DNA of 36,056 bases from a virus. Below are positions 24,524 to 32,479 of this stretch, piece by piece; the stretch's first letter is position 1, and every line of letters starts with the position of its first letter. The translations under genes were made by a program, and so were the position numbers. The notes beneath the pieces were generated by a model, which was given only the letters and a program-made list of their open reading frames with translations, was not told the DNA's origin and ran no database searches. The stretch is taken from the IMG/VR virus record IMGVR_UViG_3300021579_000394, positions 1 to 36,056 of that record; one strand, written 5' to 3'.

Positions 24524-25009
24524 TCAGAGCTGGACTTCGCCGACCCAACGAATCTTGAATTGAGGCTCGGTGACAAGCTCTTGGCGCGCGGGCTGAAAAG
24601 CAGCGCGCAGCAATGGGTGCCACTTGGCGTAGTCCTGTTCAGACACTGACAAGTGAACTTCCATGAAGTCCTGCACGCGGTCCCCGGCTGCAACCATGCG
24701 GTCGGCAATTTGTGTGAGGTGCTCTTGATCCCATATGACCTCTTTGGCTTGTGAGACATCGATCTGCAAGTCACCGTCGTCAATCCGAAAACGCGCCGAC
24801 TCTTCCTCACCGAAGCTATTGGCTTGTCGGATTTGTTCGTCGTAGCGTTGTTCCAGGCCATGGTTGATACGTCCGCGCATCTGGATGGTCCAGTCATGAA
24901 GCTCCTGCACGGCGTGGCTGAACTGAGCCAGTTGGTCTTTAGGGAGTCGGCTGATTTGATTGGCCGAGAGATCAGGCAACGCGGCCTGGTGAAGTTGGAG
25001 GTGATTCAT
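24524..25009 (-). CDS. Hypothetical phage protein
   Basis: A 161-residue protein from ATG 25009, with AAGGGG six bases upstream; a GTG at 25033 would overlap the previous gene by 14 bases and is less likely. It is acidic and mostly helical: LHQAALPDLSANQISRLPKD, HAVQELHDWTIQMRGRINHG, QIADRMVAAGDRVQDFMEVH. The C-terminal part (FKIRWVGEVQL) is beta-like. I do not recognise it. Its place in the early operon suggests a role in replication or recombination, nothing more can be said. Confidence 0.7.
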   Translation of the reverse strand: MNHLQLHQAALPDLSANQISRLPKDQLAQFSHAVQELHDWTIQMRGRINHGLEQRYDEQIRQANSFGEEESARFRIDDGDLQIDVSQAKEVIWDQEHLTQIADRMVAAGDRVQDFMEVHLSVSEQDYAKWHPLLRAAFQPARQELVTEPQFKIRWVGEVQL

Positions 25010-25019
25010 CTCTGGCCCC

Positions 25020-25292
25020 TTAGCTTGCGACACGTTGCGAAGTCGAGATGTGCTGCACGAAGTTCTCGTACGCCTCGATGGCGTTGACGGTGTACGTCAC
25101 GCGTTTGCCAAGCTTGAGGTAGTGAGGACCACGACCTTCGGTTCGCCAACGCTGCAGGGTCTTAGGGCTCATGCCCCAACGGGAGGCTAAATCGGCTTCC
25201 GTGAAAACCATGCGCTCGGCTGGAAGGGATTCATGAGCTGGGGAGCCCAGAGGGGAAGTGCGCCCGATTCGGGCTGGTGTTGTAGACCGCAT
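25020..25292 (-). CDS. Small HTH DNA-binding protein, MerR/excisionase-like
   Basis: A 90-residue protein, AAAGGAG six bases before the ATG. Residues 28-65 (MVFTEADLASRWGMSPKTLQ RWRTEGRGPHYLKLGKRVTY) are a clear HTH_17/AlpA-type winged helix; the end IEAYENFVQHISTS is the expected C-terminal helix. Such proteins act as excisionases, transcription factors or replication initiators of phages. It is the first gene of the early operon, next to the putative promoter at 25434-25462, so it may regulate that operon or excision. Confidence 0.82.
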   Translation of the reverse strand: MRSTTPARIGRTSPLGSPAHESLPAERMVFTEADLASRWGMSPKTLQRWRTEGRGPHYLKLGKRVTYTVNAIEAYENFVQHISTSQRVAS

Positions 25293-25433
25293 ATTTACTC
25301 CTTTGATTCAGTAGAGGGACAACGGCTCTATTTCAGGAAATCAATGGAGAACTGATAAGGAACTGATTGGTGAACTTGTGCGATATCTCTAGTTCGCCAT
25401 TCATACCCTGATACTGGATGCAAACACATATAA

Positions 25434-25462
25434 ATTAACACTTAGATCTAATATTTAGTCAA
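25434..25462 (-). promoter_or_regulatory. Probable promoter of the early/replication operon
   Basis: On the minus strand TTGACT (25462-25457), a 17-base spacer, then GTTAAT (25439-25434), in an AT-rich stretch. The start would lie about 130 bases before the ATG at 25292. Downstream are the direct repeats GAACTGAT (25349-25356 and 25360-25367, 11 bases apart) and an imperfect inverted repeat GGTGAACT/AGTTCGCC (25369-25398), possible operators. Confidence 0.5.
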
Positions 25463-25534
25463 ATAAAACCGCTTTTAAGCATTAATTAATCGTAAAAATT
25501 AGTCTCACTTAGAGGATTTATCCCTTTTAATTCG

Positions 25535-25582
25535 TTGCACCTTGTCCGAAATGTGTATATACTTTTCGGACAAGGAATGACT
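25535..25582 (+). promoter_or_regulatory. Promoter with 12-base palindrome of the AbiE operon
   Basis: CCTTGTCCGAAA (25540-25551), 12 bases, then TTTCGGACAAGG (25564-25575) is a perfect inverted repeat. A -10-like TATACT (25558-25563) lies in the spacer and a weak -35 TTGCAC (25535-25540) lies 17 bases upstream, so the repeat covers the promoter. AAGGA in its right arm also serves as the ribosome binding site for ATG 25583. AbiEi antitoxins are known to repress their own operon by binding inverted repeats. Confidence 0.7.
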
Positions 25583-26257
25583 ATGTTCATCTCAACGAAC
25601 GCCCTTAACTCACAGGTGATGGACCGAATCACACAAGCACCGGACACAAAAGTGTGGACTCCGGGGGACTTCCTCGACCTAGGGAAACGGGATGCTGTGG
25701 ACAAAGCTTTGCAAAGACTCGTAGGAAGTGACGCTCTTCGCCGGGTTGATCGCGGCCTCTATGACAGACCAAGAATCAACTCACTAACGCGTCGCCCCAC
25801 TCCCCCAGACTATCGAAGCGTCATCGATGCAGTCGGCAGGCGTGATCAAGTCCGTTTACTCATTGATGGAATGACTGCGGCCAATGATCTCGGGCTAACT
25901 AATGCTGTACCCGGACAGGTAATCGTGCACACCGACGGTCGTCTGAGGTCAATCAAACTAGACAACCTAACAGTTCAATTCAAAGTAACTGCCCCAAGTA
26001 AGCTCTACTGGGCAGGACGTCCAGCAATGAAGGTCGTTCAATCTCTCTATTGGCTCAAAGATGCAATAAGAACAAGCTCGTCAGCAGATCAGGACATCAT
26101 CCAAATCAAACTATCACGCGTGCTTCAAGATCCTCAATCCAAAGCGATCAAAGATGATTTGGCGAAGGGTATGTACACCGTCCCCGTGTGGATGCAGAAG
26201 TGGCTTAGTAAGCTACTAACTCAGTCGCAACACGACTCCACCGGAGTGACCGTATGA
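25583..26257 (+). CDS. abiEi: AbiEi-type antitoxin/repressor (DUF6088-like)
   Basis: A 224-residue protein from ATG 25583, six bases after AAGGA. In-frame ATGs at 25577 and 25535 fall within the palindrome or before the promoter. The N-terminal winged helix (VWTPGDFLDLGKRDAVDKAL, then QRLVGSDALRRVDRGLYDRP) is typical of DUF6088/AbiEi antitoxins; YWAGRPAMKVVQSLYWLKDA follows in the second domain. In type IV AbiE systems it represses the operon and counteracts the toxin without direct binding. It overlaps the toxin start by four bases (ATGA). Its base content is more AT-rich than the late genes. Confidence 0.88.
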   Translation: MFISTNALNSQVMDRITQAPDTKVWTPGDFLDLGKRDAVDKALQRLVGSDALRRVDRGLYDRPRINSLTRRPTPPDYRSVIDAVGRRDQVRLLIDGMTAANDLGLTNAVPGQVIVHTDGRLRSIKLDNLTVQFKVTAPSKLYWAGRPAMKVVQSLYWLKDAIRTSSSADQDIIQIKLSRVLQDPQSKAIKDDLAKGMYTVPVWMQKWLSKLLTQSQHDSTGVTV

Positions 26258-27303
26258 ATCCCGATTTCCTGAAAATCATCAGCGCCTCCGAACAAGATCG
26301 ACAAGACCTTTTTCTAGCAACAGCCAATCGACTGGGTACGCCAATTCAAAACGTTGAAAAGGACTTCTGGGTCACTTGGACACTAGACCTCCTATTCAAT
26401 GGTCGTCAAGCAGCAGAACCTCGGCTTTTGTTCAAAGGGGGAACCTCGCTGTCAAAAGCCTACGGATTGATTTCCAGATTTTCAGAGGACATCGATATCA
26501 CGGTCTTCAGAGAAGACATCGGGCAACACATTGAAGTCGAAAATTTAGAAGGCTTGTCTGGGAAAAAGCAACGACAGATTCTTGACGAAATCAAAGAAGC
26601 TTGCCAAAGCTACATTCAAGGTCCACTACTAAGCCGTCTTAACGGGCAGATTCAGGAAGTTTTTGAAGAAGCAGGGATTTCCATCACAGAACCCATTGTC
26701 GTTAGTGATCCTGATGACCCCGATCAGCAGACATTGCTTGTTCGTTACCCAACTGTCAACACAGACCACAACGGCTATATCAAACCAACAGTCAAGATTG
26801 AAGCAGGGGCGAAGTCTGCCCTAGATCCTCACAAAGAGGTGACGATCAAACCATACCTTTCCGATGATTTGCCGGATACTGATTTGGTTGTCGCCAACGT
26901 TGTAACGATTGATGCTGAACGAACTTTTTGGGACAAAGTCGTCATTCTTCACGGCCTTCGCAAATGGCATGACAACCGTGGAGAAGTTCGACAACAGGGA
27001 AATCGTGTCTCGCGACACTACTACGACCTCTATAGACTACTCGACTCAGAGGCAGGTTTAAATGCCATACAAAACCCAGCATTAGGCATTGACTGCGTTC
27101 GTCATGCGTTGATGTTTTTCAATCGTCCAGACTACGATTTACAAAGTGCGCGAAAAGGGTCGTTTGTCATCATCCCCACAGGTGGGATGGTTGAAGAGCT
27201 CAAACGAGACTATCAAGCGATGATTGGAATGATCTTCGGCGAAGTGCCAGATTTTTCGACTGTACTGGGTGCAATTGAAGAACTTGAGAAACGAATCAAT
27301 TAA
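26254..27303 (+). CDS. abiEii: AbiEii/AbiGii nucleotidyltransferase toxin
   Basis: A 349-residue protein. The nucleotidyltransferase motif is present: GGTSLSKAYGL (62-72) and then SEDIDI with Asp79 and Asp81, the metal-binding pair. KDFWVTWTLDLLF (36-48) and ERTFWDKVVILHGLRKWHD (near 220-240) are typical of the AbiEii family, as is RHYYDLYRLL further on. AbiEii toxins transfer nucleotides to tRNA or related targets and block growth, giving abortive phage infection. It is coupled to the antitoxin by an ATGA overlap. As prophage cargo it would protect the lysogen from other phages or stabilise the element. Confidence 0.9.
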   Translation: MNPDFLKIISASEQDRQDLFLATANRLGTPIQNVEKDFWVTWTLDLLFNGRQAAEPRLLFKGGTSLSKAYGLISRFSEDIDITVFREDIGQHIEVENLEGLSGKKQRQILDEIKEACQSYIQGPLLSRLNGQIQEVFEEAGISITEPIVVSDPDDPDQQTLLVRYPTVNTDHNGYIKPTVKIEAGAKSALDPHKEVTIKPYLSDDLPDTDLVVANVVTIDAERTFWDKVVILHGLRKWHDNRGEVRQQGNRVSRHYYDLYRLLDSEAGLNAIQNPALGIDCVRHALMFFNRPDYDLQSARKGSFVIIPTGGMVEELKRDYQAMIGMIFGEVPDFSTVLGAIEELEKRIN

Positions 27304-27659
27304 ATAGTCACTAAGCGAAGACACAGGCCCCATCGCATCGATTCGTCAACTGGAAGAACAAGCACCAGGATTCGAGCTGTAACCCCAAGAATCCAAAAAA
27401 GTTATAGCCAAGGTGATTCAAGTGGTGACGAAACGGAAGGGTGGGCGCCATTCACAAACCGCAGTCGACCGACAGCAGCTGAGCATGAGTGACCTCCAGA
27501 CTCAAGAGCCACGACGTCATTCAAGACATGAGTGAGCAAAGGTCATCGAGCCCGTGAGCTACCTACCCATGGGGCTAAAAATTTTGAATTGCCAATTTAG
27601 TCCGTAAACGCCAGATATGGCCTGCGGTTTGCGCGGCCTACATTACATTAGGCATTTCT
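27304..27659. other. Gap between AbiE and the HEPN gene
   Basis: No intact gene. A plus-strand piece at 27308-27382 reads SLSEDTGPIASIRQLEEQAP GFEL then stop, preceded by a stop, which could be the worn end of a lost gene. No terminator hairpin with T-run is evident after the toxin gene. The last bases hold GGCAT-TTCT-ATGCC (27651-27664), a short inverted repeat over the start of the next gene. Confidence 0.35.
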
Positions 27660-28616
27660 ATGCCGCATAAATCTATTAAAACCGAAATTCGTTGCGAACT
27701 ATCTAGACGTTTTCCAATAGCACAGGGTGACGTCGACCTTTATCGCTACAAGTTGAAACCCCTGCCGTCCAAATACAGTGGTCAACAAGAAGCCATTTTG
27801 ATCTTCGAAGATGACATGAAAAAGGGCCACTCAAACGCTGAACATGAGGGCGAGATTGTTCTTTCATTCATGTCGCTTCTTTTTGACTGCCATGTCCAAA
27901 AAACTGGCTACCGTGTCAATGGATTAGATATCAGTGGGGAGCGCCCCTCAAAGGCGCATCTTTCTGGGTTATTCGAGGGATCAATTGTTCCAGGAGATTC
28001 AGCGGCGATGGTTCGTCATCTCTTCACTCTTGGCGACCAACTCACGAAACAATTTGTAAGAGCCTGCAATGCTTACGCACTTGCTATTGCCTCTGTTGAG
28101 CTTGACCGATCTTTGTCTTTTCTTCTGCTCGTCACCGCACTTGAGTGCCTATCTACACAAGAAGAATTCTGCCCGAATGCGGAGCTAGATAAATCTAAAA
28201 AGAGTACCGAGCGCTATTGCCGATTAGTATCTGAGTATTGTAGTGACGTGCAAAAACTTTATCCAAATGACTGTGAGGTAGCTTTCTTAAGGGACCTCAA
28301 AACAGTTTATTACTCACACCGATCGGGTTTTGTTCATGGGGGAAAGGAGGTATCTATAGCCTCCGAAATCGCAGATCGGGCAAACTCTAATAACATCGGT
28401 CATTTCGTCGAAGGAAAAGAAGTCTTTACGCCCGGTCTGAAATGGTTTTTCCAAATAACCCGCGGCACGCTTATTGGGTTTCTTCTCAACTTCCCCCGAA
28501 GCAATGGCTCACCAAATCAAGAGGTTCTTGCAGACATAGCGCGGAGTCGCGCGGTACTCACCATTCGCGTGGGGGAGCCCAATCCGGACGAGCCCCCACC
28601 CGCACCAACTAGCTAG
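27660..28616 (+). CDS. HEPN-domain protein (ApeA-like HEPN)
   Basis: A 318-residue protein. The C-terminal half has a long helical block FLLLVTALECLSTQEEF (154-170) and then YYSHRSGFVHGG (217-228), giving Arg221-x4-His226, the HEPN ribonuclease motif in the form seen in the ApeA-like HEPN family. The N-terminal half is unassigned. HEPN proteins are often RNA-cutting effectors in phage defence. It is AT-rich compared with the structural genes. No ribosome binding site of quality is visible. It stands alone, with 306 bases before the next gene, so cooperation with neighbours is unproven. Confidence 0.75.
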   Translation: MPHKSIKTEIRCELSRRFPIAQGDVDLYRYKLKPLPSKYSGQQEAILIFEDDMKKGHSNAEHEGEIVLSFMSLLFDCHVQKTGYRVNGLDISGERPSKAHLSGLFEGSIVPGDSAAMVRHLFTLGDQLTKQFVRACNAYALAIASVELDRSLSFLLLVTALECLSTQEEFCPNAELDKSKKSTERYCRLVSEYCSDVQKLYPNDCEVAFLRDLKTVYYSHRSGFVHGGKEVSIASEIADRANSNNIGHFVEGKEVFTPGLKWFFQITRGTLIGFLLNFPRSNGSPNQEVLADIARSRAVLTIRVGEPNPDEPPPAPTS

Positions 28617-28922
28617 CATGTAATCGTCTGCTTTCATCTACACCCACGGTTGCTTATGGTCGAAGATCAAAGCACAGCTTAGACTCTTTAGAAGACAGGT
28701 CTCGATAGCTGACAATGAGCGAAGCAGAATTACGCCGGAGAGAGTGACTTCGAGGGGAATGCTTTAACTTAAGACCTGCCCCTGCCGTTATGTGTAGAGT
28801 GAGATTCTTGTCGATTCCGTTAATGCTGTTCATGCATCCAATGTGATTGCGTAGAGCCAGCATCTGCTGTTCAGCGTTTTAGAACTTGGCCGCCACTGAA
28901 TTCCGATTATTTTGGTTTTTGT
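28617..28922. other. Gap between HEPN and nuclease-like genes
   Basis: I see no convincing gene. A 69-codon minus-strand frame (28654-28863) exists but lacks a ribosome binding site and recognisable content. The sequence around 28767-28795 (TTTAAC TTAAGACCTG then CCGTTATG) recalls the end of an integron attC site, but no matching partner box was found. Confidence 0.3.
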
Positions 28923-30308
28923 ATGCAAAAAAAATTCTTGAGGAAACGTCCTGCGCAAAAGCGTTTAACAAATGCCGAAAAGAAAGAGCGCGCAGACTTC
29001 GCCGAGCGAGAAGAACATGCTCGGGAGATGCTGAAAGACCAGATAGGTCGTGCTATCGCACTTCGCTCGAAGGAGCGTGAATTCCACGGTCTAGATCGAG
29101 AGTTCTTGTTTTACCAGGAAGACATGCTTCGCCTGTACGACAGGGCAAAAGACTCAAAGCATCCACGAGATATCGGATTGGCTCGTGAGCAGATCGTCCG
29201 GCGATTTCTGGTCGATACGGGACTGTTACCGGCACGCTATGCTGCATCGGACAGGAGTGTTCGTGTCGCATCAACGACGGGGCACGTCAGTGGAGAACTG
29301 GACATCCTCTTCTACGACCCATTGGACTCGGTCTCGTTGATGTGTCGTGAAAATACCTTTCAGGTTCTTCCGGTCGAAAGCACATACGGCACCATACAGG
29401 TCAAATCGAAAGCGACCCGACAGGACATCCGTGATGGATTGGAGAACATCGCCAGCTATAAAAAGCTTCATCGAATTTCAACGGGGGGCTGGACTGTATT
29501 TTCAGGAAAACCCAAGAGCCAGCAAGGCTTTGGAATACTATTCGCATTCGATACTGACCTGGACTGGATTGATCTAGTCAATGAGGTCAAAGCTTTCGCT
29601 CAAGACAACCCCAAGCATCTATGGTGCAACGCTGTTTTTGTGCTGACCAAGGGCTTCGTTCTGTACGGAACTGAGAATCGCGCAGCCTTCCTGAATGACG
29701 ACATTAGTGCGATCACCAATCTTCAAATGCAAGGACGCCCAGACCGAACGGGTCTCTGCTTCTACGATCTGTATTCTGTATTGCTTAACCTATTGAAGAA
29801 CACAGACGTTCTGCCCCCACCGGTAGAGAGTTATTTTCAACTCCCGCTTGTTGCAGGAGAGCACTCTTACAAGTATTCGATGGGGCAGTTCGCCGAATTC
29901 GGAACATGCGAAACTCACGGCGACTTTCCACGAAAAATGACCGAAGAAAAACTGGTTGAAGTCATAGAGTGGTGCCAAACGGCAGAACCGATAAATTGGA
30001 TCAGAGCCACGGATATCGCATATGGAAGGTCTGGTGATAACACTGAGGCATACAAAAGGCAGCCTGGTGATGTTCGGATATACAACCCAGATGCCCTACC
30101 CTTTTCCGACATCCTTGTGATGGACCGTCCGTTTATGCGCGAGGGAGAACAGATCATCACCAAAGCACTCTCCTTCGACTCGATCGAAACCGCAGGAATT
30201 ACCATCTGGATACCATACGTCTATGAAGTCACCCGTGGCATCATAAATTCCTGCCCAAAATGTAAGCAAAAGAAGCAGCAAGCCCCTGTCCCTGCTGGTG
30301 CTGCATGA
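28923..30308 (+). CDS. DUF6602-like PD-(D/E)xK-type nuclease
   Basis: A 461-residue protein. After a highly charged helical start (NAEKKERADFAEREEHAREM), residues 88-170 hold REQIVRRFLVDTGLLP, SGELDILFYDP with Asp127, and VESTYGTIQVKS with Gln159-Val-Lys161. This is a PD-(D/E)xK-type arrangement with a QxK variant and is the pattern of DUF6602 proteins often seen in defence islands. A long C-terminal domain follows, ending with CPKC (Zn-like). No good ribosome binding site is visible before the ATG, so the start is uncertain. Nuclease activity is inferred from motif only. Confidence 0.65.
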   Translation: MQKKFLRKRPAQKRLTNAEKKERADFAEREEHAREMLKDQIGRAIALRSKEREFHGLDREFLFYQEDMLRLYDRAKDSKHPRDIGLAREQIVRRFLVDTGLLPARYAASDRSVRVASTTGHVSGELDILFYDPLDSVSLMCRENTFQVLPVESTYGTIQVKSKATRQDIRDGLENIASYKKLHRISTGGWTVFSGKPKSQQGFGILFAFDTDLDWIDLVNEVKAFAQDNPKHLWCNAVFVLTKGFVLYGTENRAAFLNDDISAITNLQMQGRPDRTGLCFYDLYSVLLNLLKNTDVLPPPVESYFQLPLVAGEHSYKYSMGQFAEFGTCETHGDFPRKMTEEKLVEVIEWCQTAEPINWIRATDIAYGRSGDNTEAYKRQPGDVRIYNPDALPFSDILVMDRPFMREGEQIITKALSFDSIETAGITIWIPYVYEVTRGIINSCPKCKQKKQQAPVPAGAA

Positions 30309-30357
30309 ATTTGAACCGAGTGACCTAACTTCTGTCTGCAGATCCGGTTACCTATGC

Positions 30358-30379
30358 ATGTTGGTAACATTACCAACAT
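30358..30379. repeat. Perfect palindrome between convergent genes
   Basis: ATGTTGGTAA (30358-30367), CA, TTACCAACAT (30370-30379) is a perfect 10-base inverted repeat with a two-base centre. It sits between the ends of two convergent genes, without a T-run on either strand, so it is not a typical terminator; it looks more like a binding site of a dimeric protein. Confidence 0.55.
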
Positions 30380-30402
30380 AAAGGGAGTGGATACTTACTT
30401 TA

Positions 30403-30813
30403 TTAGACCTCAATTGCTAGGTCACCAATCTGCACACCAACGAAGGGTTTGCAGACAGGATCTGCTGGCTTGATTGACTCGGTAACAGTTTCTTGCGGGC
30501 CAAACATTTGTGCAATTCCTCCGCCTCTTCCACCTGTACTGACCTTCTTTATCTCCTTGATATCGGGCTGTTTCTCGTATTCGGCAGTTTCTAACGTAGA
30601 CATTCGCTCTTGTACGTGGGTAACACGGCCCTTGCCACGAACAACCTCTAATTCGCCGAGCGCCTCGTGAGTCTCTGGATCGATGATGACCTCACCTAGG
30701 CCAAGGATTAGAAATTGTTTACCAACACGAACATCCCTGTCCAAGCCCGCGTTGATCACGACAGTGTATTTGTCTATAACCTTAACGATTTTCGCAAAGT
30801 ATTTTTGAGCCAT
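30403..30813 (-). CDS. Unknown protein, last gene of a four-gene operon
   Basis: A 136-residue protein whose ATG is one base after the stop of the upstream gene. The first 70 residues are beta-rich: FAKIVKVIDKYTVVINAGLD, RDVRVGKQFLILGLG, DPETHEALGELEVVRGKGRV. This resembles the small barrel domain at the end of FlgT/CsgG-type and secretion-related proteins (VVIN.G...GV.VG..F....G), though this is only a fold-level impression. The remainder is Gly-rich (STGGRGGGIAQMFG). It has no signal peptide. I cannot name the family. Coupling implies joint action with the membrane protein. Confidence 0.6.
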   Translation of the reverse strand: MAQKYFAKIVKVIDKYTVVINAGLDRDVRVGKQFLILGLGEVIIDPETHEALGELEVVRGKGRVTHVQERMSTLETAEYEKQPDIKEIKKVSTGGRGGGIAQMFGPQETVTESIKPADPVCKPFVGVQIGDLAIEV

Positions 30814-30814
30814 T

Positions 30815-31534
30815 TCAATTACCTGTGTTCGAAATATTAGTCAGCGCGTCAATCGGTACGACTGGTCTAATGACAAGACTTGTCAAAAAATCAGACGAGG
30901 TCGAAGGCGAGTTTTGGCCAAGGAAGTTGCCCTGAATTTTGATTTGTATGAACTTTTCTTGAACGATATGGACATAGCCAATCCACGCAAGAGTGTCCAC
31001 CTCATCCTGTTTAATGTAGCAACCTACAACAATGTTGTTCAGGAAATTGTCATTTCGACGTATGACCAATATCTGCTTCTCAGGCAGATACTTTATTGGA
31101 ACTTCAAACGGCGGAGCGGGGCGTTTTTCGTGGTGCAGGTCATAGACAACCTTGAGCAGTACGAGTACCAAAGAGAGTGCTAGCCAGACAGTCAAGAGAA
31201 GCCACTTGACTGATATTTGACTTGAGGTATCGACAAACAGTTGTACAAAACCAGACAGAAAGCCTAGTGCACCAACGGCCAAAGATAGCCCATTGAAACT
31301 GAACGTGGCATCAGACAATCTTGTTTTCATGCTACGAGGATACTCGACGAACGTTCGTATTGAATCATCGCCAGTGTGACGAAAAGATTCTACAGTCCAC
31401 CGAAAGCCGCTTCCACAGAATATTAGCCTATATTGAGCGAATACTCGCAACAGATAGAAGGCTAGAGAACCTAATAGAGAACTAGATGGGGATGTAACAA
31501 TATATGAACCAATCAAAACGATTGAAAATAGCAC
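30815..31534 (-). CDS. Unknown membrane protein, third gene of the operon
   Basis: A 239-residue protein. Hydrophobic segments at residues 1-40 (LFSIVLIGSYIVTS ... LLGSLAFYLLRVFAQ), 80-102 (LSLAVGALGFLSGFVQLFVD) and 109-130 (WLLLTVWLALSLVLVLLKVV) suggest three or so membrane spans, followed by a soluble beta-rich domain of about 100 residues (EVPIKYLPEKQILVIRRNDN and on). The start is a GTG at 31534, overlapping the upstream gene by 22 bases, with no clear ribosome binding site, so translation may be by reinitiation. Family not recognised. It could be a membrane effector in the operon; this is an inference. Confidence 0.55.
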   Translation of the reverse strand: MLFSIVLIGSYIVTSPSSSLLGSLAFYLLRVFAQYRLIFCGSGFRWTVESFRHTGDDSIRTFVEYPRSMKTRLSDATFSFNGLSLAVGALGFLSGFVQLFVDTSSQISVKWLLLTVWLALSLVLVLLKVVYDLHHEKRPAPPFEVPIKYLPEKQILVIRRNDNFLNNIVVGCYIKQDEVDTLAWIGYVHIVQEKFIQIKIQGNFLGQNSPSTSSDFLTSLVIRPVVPIDALTNISNTGN

Positions 31535-32469
31535 AAGGAGTACAAGCCTAATCGTCGATTTCGAGCAACTAGCGTTTCGTAGGCGTGCATGGGGCCTTCA
31601 TATATTGGATCACCTTTGTTCACAGCCTTGACCTTAAACACATCAATCAGCTTGTCGCTGGAAAGATGCGCCTTACTCATGATCGTTTCAGCTGACTGCG
31701 GCTGCCCCTGATATCCCCAGAGCACCGCAAAGATTGCTGCCTGCGCCGCAGTCAACCGAATAGGATCAGTTGACCACTCCGGCATATGAACCCATTCAAA
31801 AGTCTCAGAGAACGGTCCATGCACAGCTATCGATTTTGGCTTAACCGCAAGATTGAGTTCAACGCCCCCCTCACCCACGAACCTCAGTCCACTGCCGTGG
31901 ATCGCAAAGCGATCTTCAAGGTGCCACCAAGTAGCGGTGCCAGAAAGCGGATCAGAGGAGATTCGACCTAACGGTCGTGGCGTGATCACCCAACTGTCTG
32001 GACGAGGTGTTGTTCCGTGAAATAAATGCAACGCGTTGACCAAAACAAGCTCAATGCGTTGAGCTAACAAGACTGCTCGTTTTTTATAGATCCCAATCTG
32101 CCAGACCCCCTCGTAAAGTTTTTCGACAGCAATGTGTGCAGGAATGTTCAATGCCGCACGAAGTTTTCTGATCATCCATTCGGTGTCTATGGCCCATTTG
32201 CGCTGCTCGGACGGGTCCATTTTGTATGGCCCGCAGTCTGGACACTGAACATACATCTCACCATCGCATCGAAACACAGGCCCCCGGTGCAAGCCACAAA
32301 ATGAGCAACTTGCGTAGCGTGAATCGAATGGCCCCGGCACCACCACTTTGAGCTCACTCAAGAGCCTCAGTTCATTGACTTGCGTTTTAGGTAAAGAACG
32401 CTCGTAGGAATATCCACCTCGGGTCAGAAGCAAGGAAGCCAAAGCCATCGCTTTTCTATTCGCAGGCAT
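31513..32469 (-). CDS. Unknown zinc-ribbon protein with C-terminal HTH-like region
   Basis: A 318-residue protein, AAGGA before its ATG. Cys55/58 and Cys76/79 (CSFC ... CPDC) form a probable zinc ribbon in the N-terminal third. The central part is helical then beta-rich with no known motif. The C-terminal 80 residues (LTAAQAAIFAVLWGYQGQPQ, SAETIMSKAHLSSDKLID, LVARNRRLGLYSLCY) look like a winged helix-turn-helix. It follows the 413-residue gene by 11 bases. Zinc ribbon plus HTH suggests DNA binding or regulation. No named family is recognised. Confidence 0.65.
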   Translation of the reverse strand: MPANRKAMALASLLLTRGGYSYERSLPKTQVNELRLLSELKVVVPGPFDSRYASCSFCGLHRGPVFRCDGEMYVQCPDCGPYKMDPSEQRKWAIDTEWMIRKLRAALNIPAHIAVEKLYEGVWQIGIYKKRAVLLAQRIELVLVNALHLFHGTTPRPDSWVITPRPLGRISSDPLSGTATWWHLEDRFAIHGSGLRFVGEGGVELNLAVKPKSIAVHGPFSETFEWVHMPEWSTDPIRLTAAQAAIFAVLWGYQGQPQSAETIMSKAHLSSDKLIDVFKVKAVNKGDPIYEGPMHAYETLVARNRRLGLYSLCYFQSF

Positions 32470-32479
32470 ATGAGATCCT

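Noticed and set aside
28767-28795. Integron attC-like sequence ending in CCGTTATG
   Set aside because: No matching inverted partner box (RYYYAAC/GTTRRRY pair) was found upstream, so a cassette site is not supported.
28654-28863. Minus-strand 69-codon frame in the gap before the nuclease-like gene
   Set aside because: No ribosome binding site, no recognisable family, and no partner; not enough to call.
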